Positions 1-8,365 of a DNA stretch of 64,000 nucleotides are shown one piece after another. Positions within the stretch are counted from its first letter, which is position 1, and each line of letters begins with the position of its first letter. Under the pieces are notes generated by a model. The model was given only the letters and a program-made list of their open reading frames with translations, was not told the origin of the DNA and ran no database searches. The translations under genes were made by a program, and so were the position numbers. The DNA lies in contig CAXXKK010000037.1 in the NCBI GenBank assembly GCA_963676845.2, positions 1-64,000 on the forward strand, in the 5' to 3' direction. Source of the stretch: G963662675 sp963676845. Its GTDB lineage: Bacteria; Bacteroidota; Bacteroidia; Bacteroidales; Prolixibacteraceae.

Positions 1-1
1 C

Positions 2-421
2 ATTGCTTTACTCCTGTTTTATGGACTTACCATCTATGTATCCGATCAAAAAATACGCCTAAAATTTGGTATTGGAATCATTAATATCCATTATAAGTTA
101 GAGGATATCAAAGATACGAAACTGGTTAAAAACCCTTGGTTTTACGGATTAGGTATTCGTATTATTCCACATGGAATGTTGTATAATGCCCATGGGTTAA
201 AAGCTGTTGAATTAAGTTTTAACAGCAAAAATAAGATTGCCCGAATTGGTGCTTCTAACACCCAGGAACTCAAAAAGGAAATTGATAAACGCCGTGAAGG
301 TAAAAAAATCCAGAATGAGCTAGTTCAAATAAACAGATATTCAGATTCTCGGATATTTAGATTTTCAGAATATACAATGCAAATAACTTACACCAAGTTT
401 TACCCGATGATTTCAAATTGA
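2..421 (+). CDS. PH-domain-like membrane protein, C-terminal part (5' truncated)
   Basis: The reading frame is open from base 2 to the stop at 419-421, so the gene starts before the window. About 139 residues are visible. They begin with the end of a hydrophobic segment (IALLLFYGLTIYV), followed by a beta-rich stretch with short repeated hydrophobic strands (IRLKFGIGIINIHYKLEDI) and a basic helix (ELKKEIDKRREGKK). This layout resembles bacterial PH-like (bPH) domain membrane proteins that follow a transmembrane hairpin, but the match is by pattern only. An internal ATG at 176 would cut off the membrane part and is unlikely to be the start. The last 30 residues look poorly ordered. Function unknown. 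Confidence 0.5.
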   Translation: MALLLFYGLTIYVSDQKIRLKFGIGIINIHYKLEDIKDTKLVKNPWFYGLGIRIIPHGMLYNAHGLKAVELSFNSKNKIARIGASNTQELKKEIDKRREGKKIQNELVQINRYSDSRIFRFSEYTMQITYTKFYPMISN

Positions 422-541
422 AATAAGCTATTGTAAGTAACCCTTGCAAACTTTTTAAGCTCAGGAGATCCATTATAATTAACTTTAAGAATCAGATGAA
501 TAAGTTGAACATTAAACACCTATGTTAGTTATATCTGCAAT

Positions 542-1820
542 TTAACCTCCGGCGACTACCGTATATAAACTGTCCTCTTCTAAATAAGTTTTTGCCAATT
601 CCTTTAACCTTTCAGAAGTAATATTTTTTACCGTTTGATAATAAGTCTCATAGTAGCTATAATCCAGGATCAAAATTATGGACATTTCGGAATGCATCTG
701 CCAATGCAAATGGTCCATCCAGATCACGGACAAACTCTCCCAACAGGTATAGTTTCACTCGTTTAAGTTCGTCTTCTCCAATAAGCTCTTCCCTCAACAA
801 ACCTATTTCCTTATAGATTTCATCAATGGTAGCCTGCTCGTAATTTTTATCTACCTCTGTTGCGATTACCAGATAACCGGCCTCCTTCAAACAAAATAAG
901 TTTGCTCCTATTCCATAGGTATAACCTTTCTCCTCACGAATATTTTGCATCAATCGCGAGTTGAAATATCCACCCAAAATGGTTACCAAAACCTGCAGGG
1001 GAAGATAATCTGGATGACTCTTACAAACCATTAATTTCCCGACTCTTATAGCCGACTGTATAGCACCTTCTTTGTTTACCCTGTGAACTTTAATTTCTTC
1101 CGGTTGGGGTTGAAAGCTCTTTTCAGGGATAGGTGTCCCGGCCCAATCATTTCCACCAAAATGCTTATTAAATAATTGAACTATTGAATCTTCAAATTGT
1201 CCGGAAACAATAATTTCACAATTACCCGAACGATAAAACTGCTGATAAAATTCTTTCAAATCTGACAATTGAATCTTATCAAAATCATTTCCTGTCAAAC
1301 CTAAAGTATAGGGATGTCCATCTCCAAATAAAACCTGAGAAAACTTCTTCTGACAAAGCACCTTCACTTTTTCATTTTCGAGAAAAAAGCGTTGTTTTCT
1401 ACGTTGTCGAAGTGTTTCAAATTCATTTTCAGGAAAGACTGAATGCTTAATAAAATCTTCAACAACTGGCAAAAGATTTGGAATATGTTTGGTCAGACTA
1501 ATCATACTGATAATCCCAAAATGCTGATCGGCCAATAGTTGTAAATATGCACCATGAAAGTCAAATGTTTCGGCAATCTGTACTCCTGAATAGTTTTTGC
1601 TCCCTTCCTCCAGCATGGCATTACAAAGTGTAGACTGCAATGGCTTTTGCTGGTTCCAGGTTCCTGTTTTAAACAGGAAATCGATACGACAAACATCCTG
1701 TGTTCCTGCTTTTAACAAGTAAATGGGCAATCCATTATCTAAAGTGACTTTTTCAGGTTCCTTTAGCTGAGGTTTATCAACCTGATTGATTTGTGGGGTT
1801 ATCGTGCGGTCTATCATCAT
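542..1820 (-). pseudogene. M16 peptidase, non-catalytic partner subunit, frameshifted near its 3' end
   Basis: Insulinase-like (M16B) protein of about 430 residues when the two frames are joined. The first frame (stop at 657) lacks the HxxEH zinc motif but has the R/Y-type segment NIREEKGYTYGIGANL. This is the signature of the inactive subunit that pairs with a catalytic M16 subunit. The frame stops after VHNFDPGL at about 657-660. The family C-terminus (DYSYYETYYQTVKNITSERL to VVAGG) continues in another frame to 542. The likely start is the ATG at 1820, which overlaps the stop of the upstream M16 gene (ATGA), so translation is coupled. The frames would rejoin if one copy of a GATTA direct repeat had been lost. 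It could be a real mutation or a sequence error. Confidence 0.8.
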
Positions 1821-3052
1821 TTTGCCAGATAATTTAGTTGAGAGCAATTCTCGGTTCTGAAAATCTTTTGAGCAACATTTATCAAATCATAAGGAGTGAT
1901 TGATCGGTAAAAATCCATCTGGTGATTTAGAAGCTCTGCCCTTTCAATATTCTCATACGTTGCCAATTCCTGAGCCAGATTCAGGTAATTCATCTGGGAA
2001 TACACATGATTGGCTTCCAACTTATTTTTAACCTTTTCCAACTCTCTTGCAGAAACCAGATCCTCCTGCATTTTTCGTAGCTCTACCCAAACAGCATCTT
2101 TCGCTTTTTCAATACTTACATTTTTGGCAAGCTTTCCTGAAACAATAAACAATCCCGGATCGTGATCTCCGGAAACATAAGCATCTAACTCTATGAAAAG
2201 CTTTTCTTCCTTCACCAGTTTTTGATAGATGCGGGAAGAGTTGCCATTAGACAAAATATCTGATATCAAATCGCAGACATAATACTCCCAATTTCTCCTG
2301 TCGGGCATATGAAAAGACATGTAAAGTGCAGTATCTGGGACTGATCGTTCAACCGTATTTTCACGAAAAGCAGTTTGCTCCGGTTCAACAGGAAGTTCCG
2401 GTTTTTGAACATTGCGATTGGGAATTGAACCAAACCATTTTTCTGCCAGCATAAGGCTTTCGTCAACATTCACATTTCCACTTAAAATTAGAGCGGCATT
2501 ATCTGGCGCATAAAAGCGGTAGAAAAACGACTTTACATCATCCAGTGTAGCATCTGCAATATGACTGATTTCCTTTCCAATGGTAGGCCAGCTATACGGA
2601 TGAAACTGGTATGCCAACTCCCGGATTAACGCCCACACATCACCATAAGGTTGATTCAGGTTTCGTTGTTTGAATTCTTCGATCACCACGTTCTTCTGAA
2701 CATTCAGGCTTTCTTCGGAAAAGTCAAGTCCCAGCATACGATCAGATTCAAGCCAAAATCCGGTTTCCAAATTTGCTTTAGGAACCGTTAAGTAATAATT
2801 TGTAAAATCGTTCGTGGTATATGCATTATTTTCACCTCCGGCATGCTGCAAGGGAAGATCGTAATCCGGAATATTAACAGAACCTCCAAACATGAGATGC
2901 TCAAACAAATGAGCAAAACCAGTTCTATTGGGATCTTCATTTTTTGCTCCCACATGATAGCAAACATCCAGTGCCACCATCGGTGTGGAGTAATCAGGAT
3001 AGATCAGTACCTGCAGCCCATTTGAGAGCTGGTGCCTGTAAAATTTCACCAT
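1817..3052 (-). CDS. M16 family zinc metallopeptidase, catalytic subunit
   Basis: 411 residues, the usual length for an M16B subunit. The inverted zinc motif HxxEH is seen at residues 48-52 (HLFEH), preceded by the family N-terminus LSNGLQVLIYPDYSTPMVAL. The third zinc ligand probably lies in the segment NVVIEEFKQR. There is no signal peptide, so it may act in the cytoplasm, although many Bacteroidota relatives are periplasmic. It lies 3 bases after the nitronate monooxygenase-like gene and overlaps the start of the second M16 gene, so the three form an operon. The two M16 subunits would form a heterodimer that degrades peptides inside a closed chamber. Substrate unknown. Confidence 0.9.
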   Translation of the reverse strand: MVKFYRHQLSNGLQVLIYPDYSTPMVALDVCYHVGAKNEDPNRTGFAHLFEHLMFGGSVNIPDYDLPLQHAGGENNAYTTNDFTNYYLTVPKANLETGFWLESDRMLGLDFSEESLNVQKNVVIEEFKQRNLNQPYGDVWALIRELAYQFHPYSWPTIGKEISHIADATLDDVKSFFYRFYAPDNAALILSGNVNVDESLMLAEKWFGSIPNRNVQKPELPVEPEQTAFRENTVERSVPDTALYMSFHMPDRRNWEYYVCDLISDILSNGNSSRIYQKLVKEEKLFIELDAYVSGDHDPGLFIVSGKLAKNVSIEKAKDAVWVELRKMQEDLVSARELEKVKNKLEANHVYSQMNYLNLAQELATYENIERAELLNHQMDFYRSITPYDLINVAQKIFRTENCSQLNYLAK

Positions 3053-3055
3053 AGG

Positions 3056-4012
3056 TTAAAACGTATATTTTGAATCTCCAGACATCTCATTTCGAGCCTG
3101 TGTATATTCGTCAATTAAGTTTTTCATGATTTCTTCGACAGATGGAATATCATTTATAATGGACGACACCTGCCCAATTTCTAGTTCGCCCTCAACCAGG
3201 TCACCTTCAAAAATTCCTTTCTTCGAGCGCCTTTTTCCTAACAGCTCTTTAAGCTCCTCGGCATCAGCCCCCCGAAGCTCGGCGTCATTAACCTGATTAA
3301 AAAACTCATTCTTTATTAATCGCACCGGAGCCAGTTTTTTCAACGACAGCTTTGTTCCGCCTTCACCCAGATCTACTACTTTATTTTTAAAATTGATATG
3401 TGCCGATGATTCCTGTGAAACAGCAAAACGTGAACCGATCTGAACACCATCCGACCCCAAAGCCATTGCTGCCAACATTGCGTTACCACTGCCAATTCCT
3501 CCTGCAGCCAGCAAAGGCATATCTGTCACCTGACGAACAGAAGGGATCAATGTCATGGTTGTAGTTTCATCTCTTCCATTGTGTCCCCCAGCTTCAAAGC
3601 CCTCGGCAACAATAGCATCCACTCCGGCATCTTCACATTTTTTCGCAAAATAAGAACCTGCAACAACATGAGCTACGACAATCCCCTTATCATGTAACCA
3701 TTTAGTCCAGGCTTTGGGACTTCCGGCAGAGGTAAATACCACAGGAACTTTCTCTTCAGCGATAATCTCCATGATCGTTTCAAGCTCCGGATAAAATAAA
3801 GGAATATTCACCCCATAGGGCTTATCTGTAGCCTGCTTCGTTTTCCGAATATGTTTCTGCAAAGTTTCCGGGTGCATAGAACCCGCGCCAAGTAATCCCA
3901 ATCCACCGTTATTACTTACAGCTGATGCCAATTCCCAACCACTGCACCATACCATTCCTCCCTGTACTATTGGATATTTTATATTGAAAAGGTCAGTTAT
4001 CCTGTTTGCCAT
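3056..4012 (-). CDS. Nitronate monooxygenase / FabK-like FMN enzyme
   Basis: 318 residues with the TIM-barrel FMN fold of the 2-nitropropane dioxygenase (NMO) family. The N-terminus IKYPIVQGGMVWCSGWELAS and the glycine-rich phosphate site AGGIGSGNAMLAAMALGSDG are visible, as is AEGFEAGGHNG around the active-site histidine. Relatives are either nitronate monooxygenases or FabK-type enoyl-ACP reductases, and the sequence alone does not decide between them. It is the first gene of a minus-strand operon with the two M16 peptidases. A TATTTTTG box lies about 50 bases upstream. The start ATG at 4012 gives the family N-terminus directly. Confidence 0.85.
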   Translation of the reverse strand: MANRITDLFNIKYPIVQGGMVWCSGWELASAVSNNGGLGLLGAGSMHPETLQKHIRKTKQATDKPYGVNIPLFYPELETIMEIIAEEKVPVVFTSAGSPKAWTKWLHDKGIVVAHVVAGSYFAKKCEDAGVDAIVAEGFEAGGHNGRDETTTMTLIPSVRQVTDMPLLAAGGIGSGNAMLAAMALGSDGVQIGSRFAVSQESSAHINFKNKVVDLGEGGTKLSLKKLAPVRLIKNEFFNQVNDAELRGADAEELKELLGKRRSKKGIFEGDLVEGELEIGQVSSIINDIPSVEEIMKNLIDEYTQARNEMSGDSKYTF

Positions 4013-4379
4013 AATCGTTGTTTTATGTTATTAGTGTAATTGAAAAATTTCATAGAACTACAAAAATAACAATAGATAATTCTGTTTTCACAAGCTTAAT
4101 CAATATGAGAATGAATTAAAAGAAAGAATAACATTTTCTGAGAATTTAGAGAAGTAGTTAGTATATCTCAACACATTTAGGTTAAAAAAATAGAATTATT
4201 TTTACTGAAAAATCCGTGCTAAACGAATGGTTTTATTATTTTTAGGCTCAATTTTATAATAACTTAAATTGAGCTGAATGTTGAAAATTAATGATTTTAT
4301 TTTCAACCTTACTTAATTGATTGAAAAATAAAAGTTACACAATAACATAAAAGCTAAAAACTAAATTAAAATCAAGATT
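4013..4379. other. Divergent intergenic region with a 9-bp inverted repeat
   Basis: 367 very AT-rich bases between two divergent genes, with no credible gene. It holds the NMO-side promoter box at 4061-4068. It also holds a perfect inverted repeat, GCTCAATTT at 4246-4254 and AAATTGAGC at 4266-4274, separated by 11 bases. There is no T-run after it, so it is more likely an operator or a leader hairpin than a terminator. Confidence 0.45.
4061..4068 (-). promoter_or_regulatory. Bacteroidota-type -7 box (TATTTTTG)
   Basis: On the minus strand TATTTTTG matches the TAnnTTTG -7 consensus of Bacteroidota sigma-ABfr. A CTTG lies 22 bases further upstream, slightly beyond the usual -33 spacing. It would start a transcript with a leader of about 45 bases before the NMO-like gene. 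Pattern match only. Confidence 0.4.
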
Positions 4380-5336
4380 ATGAGTAATATGAAAAACCGC
4401 AGAGATTTTTTCAAAACCGGAGCTGTAGGTGCTGTAGGCGCAATGGCTCTTGGTGCTTATGCATGTAGTCCAGCTACAGAATCTGCAGCTCCTGCTGCCG
4501 CAGCTGCTCCTGTAGATCCAAAATCATTAAATATTGGTATCCAATTATACGGTGTTCGTGACGAAATGGCAAAAAGTGTTCCTAATACACTTCAGAAAAT
4601 TTCGGATATGGGATATGCTACTGTTGAATTAGCTGATTATGCTGATGGTAAATTCTATGGATATACTCCTGCTGAATTCAAAAAAATGGCTAGCGATGCA
4701 GGTCTAAAAATTGTAAGTAGCCACAGTCAGGTAGAATCTGCTGGTATCGATTTAGACGGTGCAAAACTTATGGCTGAAGCTCATGCTGAGCTAGGTGCAG
4801 AATATTGTATCTATCCATGGGTTGAAGAACCAGACAGAAATATTGATTTCTATAACAAAATGGTAGACATATTAAACCAGATTGGTCAATACATGAAAGA
4901 TGTAAATGTTCATTTTGGATACCATAATCACAACTTCGATTTCAATAACTTAAATGGAACAGTACCTTACTATGATATCTTCATGAAAGGTATGGATCCA
5001 GAATTAATGACTTTTGAGATTGACTTATACTGGGCTATAAAAGCAGGTCAAGATCCAGTTGAAATGTTCAATAAGTATCCTGGTCGCTTCCAAATTTTCC
5101 ACCTTAAGGATATGAAAGAAGTTTCACCTGCTCCTTTCTTTGAAGTAATTAAAGATGATATCTGTCCTGTTGGAACTGGTGAAATTAACTACGAACCAAT
5201 TATGTCTAAAGCTGCAAAAGAAGCTGCAGGTTTCAAATATATGTTTGTAGAAGATGACAACCAGGGTAATGGTTTCGGACTATGGTCTGCAAAAAACAGT
5301 ATTGATAACATTATTGCTCAAGGATTAATGGGATAA
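4380..5336 (+). CDS. Tat-exported sugar phosphate isomerase/epimerase-like TIM barrel protein
   Basis: 318 residues of the xylose isomerase-like TIM-barrel superfamily (AP endonuclease 2 fold). The N-terminus has a twin-arginine motif (NRRDFFKTG), a hydrophobic stretch and a cysteine at AYACSPA, so it is probably a Tat-secreted lipoprotein. An alanine-rich linker follows. Barrel motifs include YHNHNFDF, FEIDLYWAIKAG, FQIFHLKD and VGTGEINY, which carry the usual metal-binding His/Glu/Asp residues. Relatives epimerise or dehydrate keto-sugars in the periplasm. It is a single gene followed by a strong terminator. The substrate cannot be told from context. Confidence 0.85.
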   Translation: MSNMKNRRDFFKTGAVGAVGAMALGAYACSPATESAAPAAAAAPVDPKSLNIGIQLYGVRDEMAKSVPNTLQKISDMGYATVELADYADGKFYGYTPAEFKKMASDAGLKIVSSHSQVESAGIDLDGAKLMAEAHAELGAEYCIYPWVEEPDRNIDFYNKMVDILNQIGQYMKDVNVHFGYHNHNFDFNNLNGTVPYYDIFMKGMDPELMTFEIDLYWAIKAGQDPVEMFNKYPGRFQIFHLKDMKEVSPAPFFEVIKDDICPVGTGEINYEPIMSKAAKEAAGFKYMFVEDDNQGNGFGLWSAKNSIDNIIAQGLMG

Positions 5337-5361
5337 TGATTATTCAATAACAAAATATAAG

Positions 5362-5389
5362 CCCGAAGTCTTCCGACTTCGGGTTTTTT
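5362..5389 (+). terminator. Rho-independent terminator after the TIM-barrel gene
   Basis: Perfect 9-bp stem CCCGAAGTC / GACTTCGGG with the four-base loop TTCC, followed by a run of six T. It lies 25 bases after the stop codon at 5336. Confidence 0.9.
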
Positions 5390-5422
5390 GTTTTGCTTAT
5401 TTCTGTATAATCTCTAAGAAAC

Positions 5423-5496
5423 ATTATTGCGAATGGAAGAGAACGAAATAATACCTTTCGGGAAACAGATTACTTTATTATATTCACAATGACGGC
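5423..5496. repeat. Degenerate copy of dispersed palindromic repeat family A
   Basis: The left end ATTGCGAATG and the right end CACAATGACGG are mirror-like remnants of the CGTCATTGCGA...TCGCAATGACG family seen elsewhere in the window. The inner arms ACAGATTAC and ACGAAATAA are decayed. It lies between a terminator and the rsgA stop. Confidence 0.5.
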
Positions 5497-5522
5497 AATT
5501 AGCAAGTAATCTCACAACAAAT

Positions 5523-6590
5523 TCACAAATCATTCCGCTTCTTCGTCTTCTTATAGCCTCTTATAAGCTTACCGAGATCCTTTTCCTTCTTCTTTCGATC
5601 CGCTTGAGTTGATTCAAAATGAGACTTTTCCCTTTCAATTTTTAAATAGTTTTCATAGGCTGCTTCATCAATTCCTCCATCCTCAACAGCTTCAATAACC
5701 GCGCATCCAGCCTCATGAGTATGGGTACAATCACTGTAATGACATTGCTTTGACAACTCATATATAAAATCAAAAGTCATCTCAAGCCCACTGTTCAAAT
5801 CTGTAACTCCAATTTCACGCATGCCCGGATTATCAATTAGTATTCCTCCATTCTCCAGAATAACTAATTCACGATGAGTTGTAACATGCCTACCTCGTTG
5901 TGTCTGTTCTCCTATTGTGTTCGTTTTCATCAACTCTTCCCCTGCCAGATTGTTTAACAAAGTTGATTTCCCAACACCTGAAGATCCCAGCATACAATAT
6001 GTTTTCCCTGGATTAATCAGTTTTTTGATTTTATCAATCCCTGTTTTCAACACATTACTTATTGAAATCAGCTGTACTTCAGGCATTCTTTTTCCGACTT
6101 GTCGAATAATATCATCTAGCAAAGTCGGCTCTACCAGGTCAGTTTTACTGATTATTATAACAGGTTCTACTTTTGAATCATAACAAATAGCAAGATATCT
6201 TTCCAAACGATTTAGGTTGAAATCACGATCAACAGCCTGCACTATGAAAGCTACATCAATATTTGATGCAATAGGTTGAACTTCTCCCTCCTTTCCAACT
6301 AATTTCCTTTTCAACAATGAAAAACGAGGGAATATGCTTTGTATAATTGATAAATCTTCATCATAACTTATCAATGCAACCCAATCACCTACTACAGGGA
6401 AATCTTCCCTGCTATGAGCTGTGAAACGAATATTTCCGGTAATTTCAGCACTACATTCACCTTTCTCTGTGCGAACAATATAGCGTTCCCTGTGTTCCGC
6501 AGTTATACGACCAATTTCAGATACTTCCAGACCGTTTTCTTTTCGATACTTATCAATGAAATTGCTATATCCAAAATCCTTAAGTTTCAT
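5523..6590 (-). CDS. rsgA: Ribosome small subunit-dependent GTPase A (RsgA/YjeQ)
   Basis: 355 residues from the ATG at 6590. An earlier in-frame ATG at 6668 adds a non-conserved leader and was not chosen. The GTPase is circularly permuted as in RsgA: G4-like SKTD at 148-151, then the P-loop GSSGVGKS at 202-209, then G3 DNPG at 253-256. An N-terminal OB-like part (GDWVAL around 68-73) and a C-terminal zinc knuckle (C283, C288, H290, C296) complete the family layout. RsgA releases RbfA and checks late maturation of the 30S subunit, driven by GTP hydrolysis. It is divergent from the TonB-like gene. Confidence 0.95.
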   Translation of the reverse strand: MKLKDFGYSNFIDKYRKENGLEVSEIGRITAEHRERYIVRTEKGECSAEITGNIRFTAHSREDFPVVGDWVALISYDEDLSIIQSIFPRFSLLKRKLVGKEGEVQPIASNIDVAFIVQAVDRDFNLNRLERYLAICYDSKVEPVIIISKTDLVEPTLLDDIIRQVGKRMPEVQLISISNVLKTGIDKIKKLINPGKTYCMLGSSGVGKSTLLNNLAGEELMKTNTIGEQTQRGRHVTTHRELVILENGGILIDNPGMREIGVTDLNSGLEMTFDFIYELSKQCHYSDCTHTHEAGCAVIEAVEDGGIDEAAYENYLKIEREKSHFESTQADRKKKEKDLGKLIRGYKKTKKRNDL

Positions 6591-6723
6591 AGTATTTTCA
6601 GTTTTCAACACAAATATCTGTGAAATTCTAATAAATCGCATAACTAAACGTACAATATATTGCATCATTAGTATTTATATAGATAAGATGAATAAAGTAT
6701 GAATAGAAATTAATTCTATATTT

Positions 6724-6731
6724 TAACTTTG
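6724..6731 (+). promoter_or_regulatory. -7 box directly upstream of the TonB-like gene
   Basis: TAACTTTG matches TAnnTTTG. It ends only six bases before the ATG at 6738, so transcription would begin at or near the start codon and give a leaderless mRNA if the box is used. No clear -33 TTG is seen at the usual spacing. Confidence 0.4.
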
Positions 6732-6737
6732 TCTGCC

Positions 6738-7478
6738 ATGAATAAGCTAAAAAAACTATATAAAGAGAACATCTATGGAGTGATTGGGACACTGGTCTTT
6801 CACATCCTGCTCTTAAGTAGTTTTTTGATTGCAAAAATTGACATGAAAGGGGAAGTGAAAGAAGAACCTATTCTTATTGATTTTCCCATCATTGAAGAAG
6901 AAATTGAAGAACCTGAAGATGAACTAACTCAGGAACAACCTGAAGATGAGATCATCCCTTCCAATGACAATCAGTCACCTAACATAGACCAGGGAAGCAA
7001 CCAAGCAGTAAATGATGCCTCTACTGATGATTCCTATTTCGATGAAGCTTACAGACAGGAAATTGAAGCAGCACAACGATTGGTTTCCGATGTAAACACA
7101 CAATTATCCAGAGAAATAAAAGACATTGAGGAATTTCGGATGCCTGAGGAAACCACTGAAGGTATGGATCCTTCTGAGATTGAAAATACAATCTATTCCG
7201 GCGAAAGCAACATTCATTATTACCTGGAAGATCGTTATCACCTTCGCTTGCCTGTTCCTGTTTACCTGGCTCAGGGAGGTGGTGTCATTACGATTAAAAT
7301 ATGGGTTTCGCGTAACGGAAAGGTTGTTAAAACTGAAGTAGAGGAAAACAACCAAATTCAAGACCCGATGTTACCGGTTTATGCAGAACAAGCTGCCTCC
7401 AGAACGGTTTTTAATACAGATGATACAGCTCCCGATCCTCAACAAGGAACTATTACCTATACATTTGTGCCTCAATAA
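6738..7478 (+). CDS. TonB-like membrane-anchored protein
   Basis: About 246 residues from the ATG at 6738. A short basic N-terminus and one membrane helix (VIGTLVFHILLLSSFLIAKI, residues 13-32) are followed by a very acidic linker (IIEEEIEEPEDE) that would span the periplasm. The C-terminal 70 residues (GGGVITIKIWVSRNGKVVKTEVEENNQI) have the strand pattern and the G-x-V of TonB C-terminal domains. TonB proteins carry energy from the inner membrane to outer-membrane receptors. The linker is acidic rather than Pro-Lys rich, so it may be a divergent TonB or a structural relative. No ExbB/ExbD genes are nearby. Confidence 0.65.
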   Translation: MNKLKKLYKENIYGVIGTLVFHILLLSSFLIAKIDMKGEVKEEPILIDFPIIEEEIEEPEDELTQEQPEDEIIPSNDNQSPNIDQGSNQAVNDASTDDSYFDEAYRQEIEAAQRLVSDVNTQLSREIKDIEEFRMPEETTEGMDPSEIENTIYSGESNIHYYLEDRYHLRLPVPVYLAQGGGVITIKIWVSRNGKVVKTEVEENNQIQDPMLPVYAEQAASRTVFNTDDTAPDPQQGTITYTFVPQ

Positions 7479-7504
7479 TTCAGGATATGTTGAAACCTGA
7501 ATTC
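7478..7504 (+). terminator. Weak hairpin after the TonB-like gene
   Basis: AATTCAGG and CCTGAATT form an 8-bp stem around an 11-base loop, overlapping the stop codon. There is no proper T-run, so termination here is uncertain. Confidence 0.3.
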
Positions 7505-7753
7505 CTGTTTCCCGTTTAAATTTTAAGAAAAAGTTTATTTCTTCCTATTTTTCTGAAATTGAAGGTTATAAGTTATTACTGTAAAATACTACATATTAGA
7601 AAAATACCACGAACATACTTAATGAAAGACAATTAATAAAAATGTCCATTTAGATGATGAAAAATTTTAAAAAAATATTTTAGTTTAGTCAAAAATATTA
7701 GTTAATCATTTTTAGTAAACAATCATTAATTTTTAAGCTTTAGAACTACCAAA

Positions 7754-7978
7754 ATGAAATCGAATAATAAGTCAAAAAGGAACTTTAAAAATTCAGATTT
7801 TGAAAAAACTGACTTTGCTGAACATGCAAGTAAAAGAGTAAAAAAAGACAAAAGTTCAAAAAAGAGACTCTCTATTTATGACGAGTTTGATGATGAAAAT
7901 CTAGATGATCTGAACTACCATTCGGAAGCAGATAATCTTTTTGAAGATGATTATTTAGATGACGATGACGATTATTAG
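7754..7978 (+). CDS. Small two-charge protein of unknown function
   Basis: 74 residues with a strikingly polar composition. Residues 1-40 are Lys/Arg-rich (RVKKDKSSKKR), and residues 44-74 are almost wholly acidic and end in DDDDDY. There are no membrane segments and no cysteines. It would be disordered and might bind nucleic acid or ribosomes through the basic half, but that is a guess. It stands alone, with 275 AT-rich bases before it and a palindromic repeat 40 bases after it. I do not recognise the family. Confidence 0.55.
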   Translation: MKSNNKSKRNFKNSDFEKTDFAEHASKRVKKDKSSKKRLSIYDEFDDENLDDLNYHSEADNLFEDDYLDDDDDY

Positions 7979-8015
7979 TCATCGTTATCAACTATTTAAA
8001 ATAGCATAATACTTT

Positions 8016-8090
8016 CATACCAAACTTGTTTCTGGATCTGTTTTATTAAGCCTGTTAGCTTAATGTAGAATCCGAAACAAGTTTGGTATG
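8016..8090. repeat. 75-bp nested palindrome, family B repeat
   Basis: Outer arms of 17 bases are perfectly complementary: CATACCAAACTTGTTTC at 8016-8032 and its reverse complement at 8074-8090. Just inside, GGAT pairs with ATCC. A second hairpin, ATTAAGC/GCTTAAT, sits in the middle. The core ACTTGTTTC.GGATCT is shared with the repeat at 58384-58464, so the two belong to one dispersed family. It may also end transcription on both strands. Confidence 0.8.
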
Positions 8091-8131
8091 ACGCTTCTAG
8101 TTAAGAAATGAGATACTTATAGTTTTCTTAC

Positions 8132-8365
8132 TTAGTAGCTAAACGGATTATACTTTTTCGTAATCTTCCGAAAAAAATTCTTTTGGGATTTCTTCAGTGA
8201 TTTCCATTCCCAGTTATCAGAAAGTTTACCGGGAACATTTATTTGACCTTTGCTATCTAATTCCAACAAATCTTGCACAGGAATAATAGTCATTATTGTT
8301 CCAATACCATATTTATTGGGCAACGAACTTATATGAAGCAATATTCCACTACTTCTATTTATCAT
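8132..8365 (-). pseudogene. malQ: Deletion remnant of 4-alpha-glucanotransferase (MalQ)
   Basis: The 77-residue frame joins the very beginning of MalQ to its very end. Residues 1-23 (RSSGILLHISSLPNKYGIGT) are the conserved MalQ N-terminus. Residues 24-55 (TIIPVQDLLELDSKGQINVP, then NWEWK) are the conserved C-terminus, normally about 450 residues further on. The whole catalytic barrel is missing, so the product cannot be active. The frame is kept across the junction. The start overlaps the end of the Gfo/Idh gene by 11 bases, so the two were once co-transcribed. The family assignment rests on the two end motifs and is strong. Confidence 0.8.

Noticed and set aside
657..670. Programmed ribosomal frameshift in the M16 gene
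   Set aside because: No slippery heptamer or following hairpin is seen; a repeat-unit loss explains the shift more simply.
542..733. Short separate gene at the end of the M16 partner
   Set aside because: It is the out-of-frame C-terminus of the M16 gene; its residues complete the family pattern.
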